Positions 5,636 through 9,654 of a stretch of 9,654 bases of DNA are shown piece after piece. The stretch comes from Collinsella sp. (lineage in GTDB: Bacteria > Actinomycetota > Coriobacteriia > Coriobacteriales > Coriobacteriaceae), in contig DXZO01000046.1 in assembly GCA_019419625.1 (NCBI GenBank), forward strand, positions 31,854 to 41,507, given 5' to 3'. Position 1 is the stretch's first letter. Every line of letters starts with the position of its first letter. A model generated the notes under the pieces. The model ran no database searches. It was not told the DNA's origin and worked only from the letters and a program-made list of their open reading frames with translations. Made by a program: the position numbers and the translations under genes.

Positions 5636-6391
5636 ATGGCAGGAAGACGCGAGAAACTGCGCCGCGTCGGGATCATCCCCGAATACCGCGGCTTTACCCC
5701 TGACGGCCTAGCCAGCGGAGACGCCATCGAGATGACGATCGATGAGCTCGAAGTACTGCGCCTGTGCGACCTGGAAGGCCTCAATCAGGAGGCCGTCGCC
5801 CAGCAAATGGGCATCGCCCGCGCCACCGTGGCGGCCATCTGCAGCCGCGCGCATCGCAAGGTGGCAAACGCGTTGGTCAATGGTCGGGCGCTCATCATCG
5901 AAGGCGGCAATATCGCGTACTCCCCCATTACCACGGCAACGGCCGTATGGCCAGCAAAGGAGATCGACACCATGAGGGTGGCAACCACGTACGACAACGG
6001 CAACATCTTTATGCACTTTGGCCGCAGCGAGCAGTTCAAGATCTACGACATTCAGGACGGCAAGGTACTCAACGAGCAGGTCGTGGGCACCGGCGGCACC
6101 GGCCACGGTGCCCTTGCGGGCCTGCTCGCCAACGGTGGCGTGGACACGCTCATCTGCGGCGGCATCGGCGGTGGCGCCATCAACGCGCTTGCCCAAGCCG
6201 GCATCACGGTGTACGCAGGAGCTCAGGGCAGCTGCGACGCTTGTGTCGAGGCCCTTATCGCCGGAACGCTCGCACAGAACGGCGAGGCCACGTGCGGCTG
6301 CCACGGCCATGACCACGACCACGCCCACGAACATGGCGAGTCCTGCAGCTGCCACGGCCATCACGAGCACGAGGGCTGCGGCTGCCACTAA
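5636..6391 (+). CDS. DUF134 (UPF0251) helix-turn-helix protein fused to a NifX/NifB-type cofactor-binding domain with a Cys/His-rich tail
   Basis: The 251-residue product has three parts. Residues 1-91 match the DUF134/UPF0251 family, with MTIDELEVLRLCDLEGL at 33-49 leading into a helix-turn-helix at about 49-75 (QEAVAQQMGIARATV), a probable DNA-binding unit. After a linker, residues 113-212 match the dinitrogenase iron-molybdenum cofactor fold of NifX/NifB C-termini: FMHFGRSEQF at 125-134, a Gly-rich core around 151-181 with Cys174, and GSCDAC with Cys200 and Cys203. Residues 220-251 hold 6 Cys and 11 His in 32 positions, probably a metal-binding tail. No nif gene is near, so nitrogen fixation is not implied; a metal- or iron-sulfur-sensing regulator is my inference. 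The start is clear (AAGGAG, five bases before ATG). The palindromes upstream suggest autoregulation. Confidence 0.85.
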   Translation: MAGRREKLRRVGIIPEYRGFTPDGLASGDAIEMTIDELEVLRLCDLEGLNQEAVAQQMGIARATVAAICSRAHRKVANALVNGRALIIEGGNIAYSPITTATAVWPAKEIDTMRVATTYDNGNIFMHFGRSEQFKIYDIQDGKVLNEQVVGTGGTGHGALAGLLANGGVDTLICGGIGGGAINALAQAGITVYAGAQGSCDACVEALIAGTLAQNGEATCGCHGHDHDHAHEHGESCSCHGHHEHEGCGCH

Positions 6392-6453
6392 CGGCACGGC
6401 ACCGCGAGCTCGGGGCGCGACGCTGAACGCAGCCCAACTATCAAAGCCAACAA

Positions 6454-6487
6454 CAAAGGCCACCCGGTAGCTTCCGAGTGGCCTTTG
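6454..6487. terminator. strong bidirectional intrinsic terminator
   Basis: CAAAGGCCAC (6454-6463) pairs perfectly with GTGGCCTTTG (6478-6487), and an inner CGG/CCG (6465-6467 with 6474-6476) extends the stem past one mismatch. The A/T-rich outer ends give short U-runs on both strands. It sits between the convergent DUF134-NifX gene and ffh, 24 bases after the ffh stop, and probably ends both transcripts. The 62 bases between the fusion gene and this hairpin show nothing else. Confidence 0.8.
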
Positions 6488-6511
6488 CCATATCAAGCTG
6501 GAATTACAGCC

Positions 6512-7987
6512 CTATTTCTTATTGCGCATCTGCGCTTCCATCTGGCGCAGCAGCTCCATATCGGACTTGGGGCCGCCCGTACCCAGGCCGCCCATGCCGC
6601 CCAGACCCATGGCATCCAGACCGGGAATATTGGGCATGCGCATCTTCTTGCCCTTCTTACCCTTTTTGCCCTTCTTGCCGCCGGCCTGCGCCTGATTGGC
6701 CACCGTTCGCATGCGGCCCATCATCTTGTTCATCTCGCCCCACTGCTTCATAAGGCTGTTGACCTCGGTGGGGGTCACACCGGCACCCTTGGCAATGCGG
6801 GCACGGCGCTGACCGTTGATGATGGAGGGACGCAGGCGCTCCTCCTTGGTCATCGACATGATGATGGCCTCGTTCTTGTCGAAGATGCCCTCGTCCAGGT
6901 TGCCGCCCATCTGGTTGAGCGCGCGCTGGCCACCGGGGAGCATGCCCAGGATACCCTTCATGCCGCCCATCTTTTTGACGGCTTTCATCTGGTCGAGCAT
7001 GTCGTTCATGGTAAAGCCCTCGCGCAGCATACGCTCGGCAGCCTCGAGCTGTTCGGCATCGGCGGCCTCCTGGGCCTTCTCGATGATGCCGACAACGTCG
7101 CCCATGCCCAAGATTCGCTTGGCCATGCGATCGGGATAGAACGGCTCAAGCGAATCGGGTTTCTCGCCCATGCTCACAAACTTGATGGGCTTGCCGGTCA
7201 CCTGGCGCACGGAAAGCGCGCCGCCGCCACGGGCATCGCCGTCGAGCTTGGAGATGATCACGCCGTCAAAGTCGGTGCGCTCGGCAAACGTCGAGACCAC
7301 GTTGACGATATCCTGGCCGGTCATGGCATCGACGACCATCAGCACTTGATCGGGCTTGACGGCCTTCTTGATGTCCACGGCCTCCTGCATCATCTGCTCG
7401 TCGATCTGCAGACGACCGGCGGTATCGACGATGACCACGTCGCGCAGGTGGTCGACGGCCTCCTGGATGGCGCCCTTGGCAATGTCGACCGGGTGCGCGC
7501 CGTCACCGCGGAAGACAGGCACGCCGATCTCGCCGCCAAGCGTGGCCAGCTGGTCGGCAGCGGCGGGGCGGTAGACGTCGCACGCGGCGAGCAGCGGCGA
7601 GCGGCCCTGCTTCTTGAGCAGGTAGGCCAGCTTTACGGCCGCCGTGGTCTTGCCGGAGCCCTGCAGGCCCACGAGCATGATGACGTTGGGGATGCGGTTG
7701 CTAAAGACGAGCTTACTCTCGGTGGAGCCGAGCATCTCGGTAAGCTCGTCGAGCACGATCTTGACGACGTTTTGCGCCGGCGACAGCGACTCCATGACCT
7801 CGGCGGTCATGCAGCGCTCCTTGGTCTTGGCGACGAACTCCTTGACAACCTTAAAGTTGACGTCGGCCTCGAGCAACGCCATGCGAATGTCGCGCATGGC
7901 CGAGGTGATGTCGGCCTCGGTCAGCTTACCCTTGCCACGCAGGCGGTCAAATGTGTTATTGAGGCGATCGCTCAGAGAATCAAACAT
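6512..7987 (-). CDS. ffh: signal recognition particle protein Ffh (SRP54)
   Basis: Ffh binds signal sequences of nascent membrane proteins with SRP RNA and delivers ribosomes to FtsY through a paired GTPase cycle. In the 491-residue protein the N domain covers about 1-95 (ALLEADVNFKVVK at 37-49). The G domain has GLQGSGKTT at 107-115, DVYRPAAADQL at 137-147, DTAGR at 188-192 and SKLDGDARGG at 246-255. The Met-rich M domain covers about 305-435, with the SRP RNA-binding stretch SIINGQRRARIAKGAG at 388-403. After it comes an unusual Lys/Gly tail (GGKKGKKGKKGKK at 436-448) and a Gly/Met segment, making it longer than E. coli Ffh (about 453). The start ATG 7987 follows AAGGAG (7999-7994), which overlaps the ftsY stop codon; only ten bases separate the genes. 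It is last in the run and is closed by the hairpin at 6454-6487. Confidence 0.97.
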   Translation of the reverse strand: MFDSLSDRLNNTFDRLRGKGKLTEADITSAMRDIRMALLEADVNFKVVKEFVAKTKERCMTAEVMESLSPAQNVVKIVLDELTEMLGSTESKLVFSNRIPNVIMLVGLQGSGKTTAAVKLAYLLKKQGRSPLLAACDVYRPAAADQLATLGGEIGVPVFRGDGAHPVDIAKGAIQEAVDHLRDVVIVDTAGRLQIDEQMMQEAVDIKKAVKPDQVLMVVDAMTGQDIVNVVSTFAERTDFDGVIISKLDGDARGGGALSVRQVTGKPIKFVSMGEKPDSLEPFYPDRMAKRILGMGDVVGIIEKAQEAADAEQLEAAERMLREGFTMNDMLDQMKAVKKMGGMKGILGMLPGGQRALNQMGGNLDEGIFDKNEAIIMSMTKEERLRPSIINGQRRARIAKGAGVTPTEVNSLMKQWGEMNKMMGRMRTVANQAQAGGKKGKKGKKGKKMRMPNIPGLDAMGLGGMGGLGTGGPKSDMELLRQMEAQMRNKK

Positions 7988-7997
7988 TAGTCACTCC

Positions 7998-8915
7998 TTA
8001 GTTGGACTCGCCCACCAGGGCGCGGCAGAAATCTTTGGCGTTAAACTCCTGCAGATCATCGACCTGCTCGCCCACGCCGATGCGAAGGATCGGGAGCTTG
8101 AGCTTCTCGGCCACGGCCATGGCGATACCGCCCTTAGCCGTGCCGTCGAGCTTAGTCATGATAATACCGTCCAAGCCCAGCGCCTCGTTAAACTCGAGCG
8201 CCTGGTTCAGACCGTTCTGACCAGTGGCGGCATCGATCACGAGGACAACCGAGACGGGCATGGGGCCGGCGGCCATATTGGCGGCGCGCTTACGCGTCAC
8301 GTTGACCACCTTGGCGAGCTCGCGCATGAGCTCGGGGCTCGTGTGCAGACGGCCGGCGGTATCGATGAGCACCAGGTCGCTGCCGCGCTTATCGGCCTCG
8401 TCGAGCACGTCATAGCACACGCTCGCCGGATCGGAGCCGCGGTCACGCTTGATAACCGGTACGCCGGCACGCTGGCCCCACACATCGAGCTGCTCGATGG
8501 CGGCGGCGCGGAAGGTGTCGGCCGAACCGATCACCACGTTCTTGCCGCGGGCGGCCATGGCGCTCGCAATCTTGCCGACCGTAGTGGTCTTGCCGGCACC
8601 GTTAATACCGACAAACAGCACACAGCTCGGCGTATCGGAAAACGGATCGCGCTCAACAGGCACAAAATGGCCCTCGAGCTGCTCGGCCAGGGCGCGGCGA
8701 AGCTGCGGGGCGGTCTTGAGGTTCTTCTTGGCCGCGGCGTCGCGCAGGTCATCGGAGACCTGAATGGCGACCTCGGCACCCATGTCACCCATAACGAGGG
8801 TGTCCTCAAGATCCTCCCAAAAATCCTCGTCGACCTCGCCGCCAAAGTAGAAGACTTCGTTGAGGGCCTCGCGGCTGCGCTCAAGTCCGCGCGAGAGTGC
8901 GTCAAAGAATCCCAT
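7998..8915 (-). CDS. ftsY: signal recognition particle receptor FtsY
   Basis: FtsY is the membrane-associated GTPase that docks the Ffh-ribosome complex at the Sec translocon. The 305-residue protein has the NG domain only: N domain at about 1-90, GINGAGKTTT at 103-112, DTFRAAAIEQL at 133-143, DTAGR at 185-189, TKLDGTAKGG at 254-263, and the closing GVGEQVDDLQEFNAKDF at 280-296. It has no long acidic A domain as in E. coli; the short N-terminal amphipathic stretch (MGFFDALSRGLERSREAL) may contact the membrane, as in other short FtsY proteins. Its ATG shares one base with the smc stop codon (TAATG at 8917-8913), and no strong ribosome site is close, so translation is probably coupled to smc. 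Confidence 0.97.
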   Translation of the reverse strand: MGFFDALSRGLERSREALNEVFYFGGEVDEDFWEDLEDTLVMGDMGAEVAIQVSDDLRDAAAKKNLKTAPQLRRALAEQLEGHFVPVERDPFSDTPSCVLFVGINGAGKTTTVGKIASAMAARGKNVVIGSADTFRAAAIEQLDVWGQRAGVPVIKRDRGSDPASVCYDVLDEADKRGSDLVLIDTAGRLHTSPELMRELAKVVNVTRKRAANMAAGPMPVSVVLVIDAATGQNGLNQALEFNEALGLDGIIMTKLDGTAKGGIAMAVAEKLKLPILRIGVGEQVDDLQEFNAKDFCRALVGESN

Positions 8916-9654
8916 TATGCATTCACGACCTTTCCGGTTTCGCGATCGAGTTTTTGCGAGACGACGCGACTGACGCCGTCGGCTTGCATCGAGACGCCGT
9001 AGAGAACGTCAGCGTCCTCCATAGTACGGCGCTGATGCGAGATAACCAAGAGCTGCGTATCGGAACGCAACACGTCGAGCGCACCGATGAGCTTGGACAG
9101 GTTAGCGTCATCGAGCGCCGCCTCGACCTCGTCCAGCACATAGAACGGCACCGTGCGCGTGCGATACACGGCAAAGAGCAGGGCGAGCGCCGTCAGGCTC
9201 TTCTCGCCACCCGACATGAGCATCATCTTGGTGATGCGCTTGCCGCGCGGCTGCGCCACGACCTCGATACCCGTCTCGGCCGGATGCTCGGGATCGGTCA
9301 TCTCCAGATGAGCCTGGCCACCCGGGAACAGCATAGCGAAGATCTCGCGGAAGTTCGCGTCGACCTTCTCAAACGTCACAAGGAACGCCTTGCGCATCTT
9401 GCGATCAATAGCCACCGTGATCTTGGTGAGCGCCTTACGCGCGCTCTCCAGATCGGCCAGCTGCTCCTCGATGTAGTCAGCGCGGCGCTTGAGCTGCTCG
9501 TACTCCTCCATGGCAACTTGGTTCACGGGACCAAGGTTGTTGATCTGGCGCACAAGCTGGTTGAGCTCGCGCTCGGCGGCATCGCGGTCCGTGGGCGCAG
9601 GAAGCATAAGCGCTTCCTCGAGTACCGTGTTGCCATCGGCGGTAATGGCCTTAA
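8915..9654 (-). CDS. smc: chromosome segregation protein SMC, C-terminal part (partial, runs off the window)
   Basis: SMC forms the V-shaped ATPase of the condensin complex with ScpA and ScpB, compacting and separating chromosomes. About 246 C-terminal residues are present. The first third is charged and coiled-coil-like, with the NNLGPVNQVAMEEYEQL segment typical of the coil-head junction. Then come the C-terminal head pieces: FREIFAMLFPGGQAHLEM, the ABC signature LMSGGEKSLTALALLFA, Walker B FYVLDEVEAALDDANL, and the H-loop region LLVISHQRRTMEDADVLYGVSM. The frame stays open to the window edge. The internal ATG at 9607 is not a start, because in-frame SMC-like sequence continues above it. 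It is the first visible gene of the smc-ftsY-ffh run. Confidence 0.97.
   Translation of the reverse strand, partial: KAITADGNTVLEEALMLPAPTDRDAAERELNQLVRQINNLGPVNQVAMEEYEQLKRRADYIEEQLADLESARKALTKITVAIDRKMRKAFLVTFEKVDANFREIFAMLFPGGQAHLEMTDPEHPAETGIEVVAQPRGKRITKMMLMSGGEKSLTALALLFAVYRTRTVPFYVLDEVEAALDDANLSKLIGALDVLRSDTQLLVISHQRRTMEDADVLYGVSMQADGVSRVVSQKLDRETGKVVNA

Noticed and set aside
5470..5784. N-terminal extension of thyA to 5784
   Set aside because: It is antisense to the DUF134 gene, is Arg/Ser-rich, and has no likeness to thymidylate synthase. ATG 5469 has a full AGGAGG and matches the family N-terminus.
5636..6391. Evidence of nitrogen fixation from the NifX/NifB-like domain
   Set aside because: The fold is widespread in non-fixing anaerobes, the radical-SAM part of NifB is absent, and no nif gene is nearby.
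6485..7990. A 501-codon plus-strand open frame across ffh
   Set aside because: It is exactly antisense to Ffh and rich in His, Leu and Ala, as expected from the complement of a high-GC gene. It resembles no family, and Ffh motifs on the other strand are unmistakable.
7644..9002. A 452-codon plus-strand open frame across ffh and ftsY
   Set aside because: It is antisense to two recognised genes and begins inside ffh; its composition is that of a shadow frame.

Overview
The window looks like ordinary chromosomal DNA from a high-GC actinobacterium of the Coriobacteriia, most probably Collinsella or a close relative. This is judged from memory of protein style (the FtsH, DHFR and MATE sequences), the high GC content and the smc-ftsY-ffh gene order; no search was run. 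Nine protein genes are supported, two of them cut by the window edges. No RNA gene, insertion sequence, CRISPR array or phage gene was seen.

Layout. (i) Positions 1-993, minus strand: the N-terminal part of the membrane protease FtsH. It diverges across a short gap from (ii) a small plus-strand corrinoid adenosyltransferase gene of the CobO/BtuR family (1086-1571). (iii) A MATE-family multidrug exporter on the minus strand (1594-2943) converges on it. The two stop codons lie in opposite arms of one 10-bp inverted repeat. (iv) A SpoU-family RNA 2'-O-ribose methyltransferase (3069-3983, minus). (v) A thyA-folA pair (4093-5469, minus), making dTMP and recycling the dihydrofolate that this reaction produces. 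(vi) Divergent from thyA, a plus-strand gene (5636-6391) fuses a DUF134/UPF0251 helix-turn-helix domain to a NifX/NifB-type cofactor-binding domain and ends in a dense Cys/His tail. Its upstream region carries palindromes built on CATATG, including a perfect 20-bp one. (vii) A strong bidirectional hairpin terminator (6454-6487) separates it from (viii) a minus-strand run smc (C-terminal part) - ftsY - ffh (6512-9654), linking chromosome condensation with the two GTPases of the signal recognition particle pathway.

Most of the window is housekeeping. The part most worth a second look is the DUF134-NifX fusion gene with its phased palindromic sites: it looks like a self-contained, possibly autoregulated metal- or iron-sulfur-responsive regulator, and one site lies close enough to the thyA promoter to touch it as well. 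Lesser oddities are a short CobO lacking the Phe-x-Trp corrinoid-binding segment and a MATE protein with Gly where the family usually has the TM1 Asp. No clearly new multi-gene system is present.
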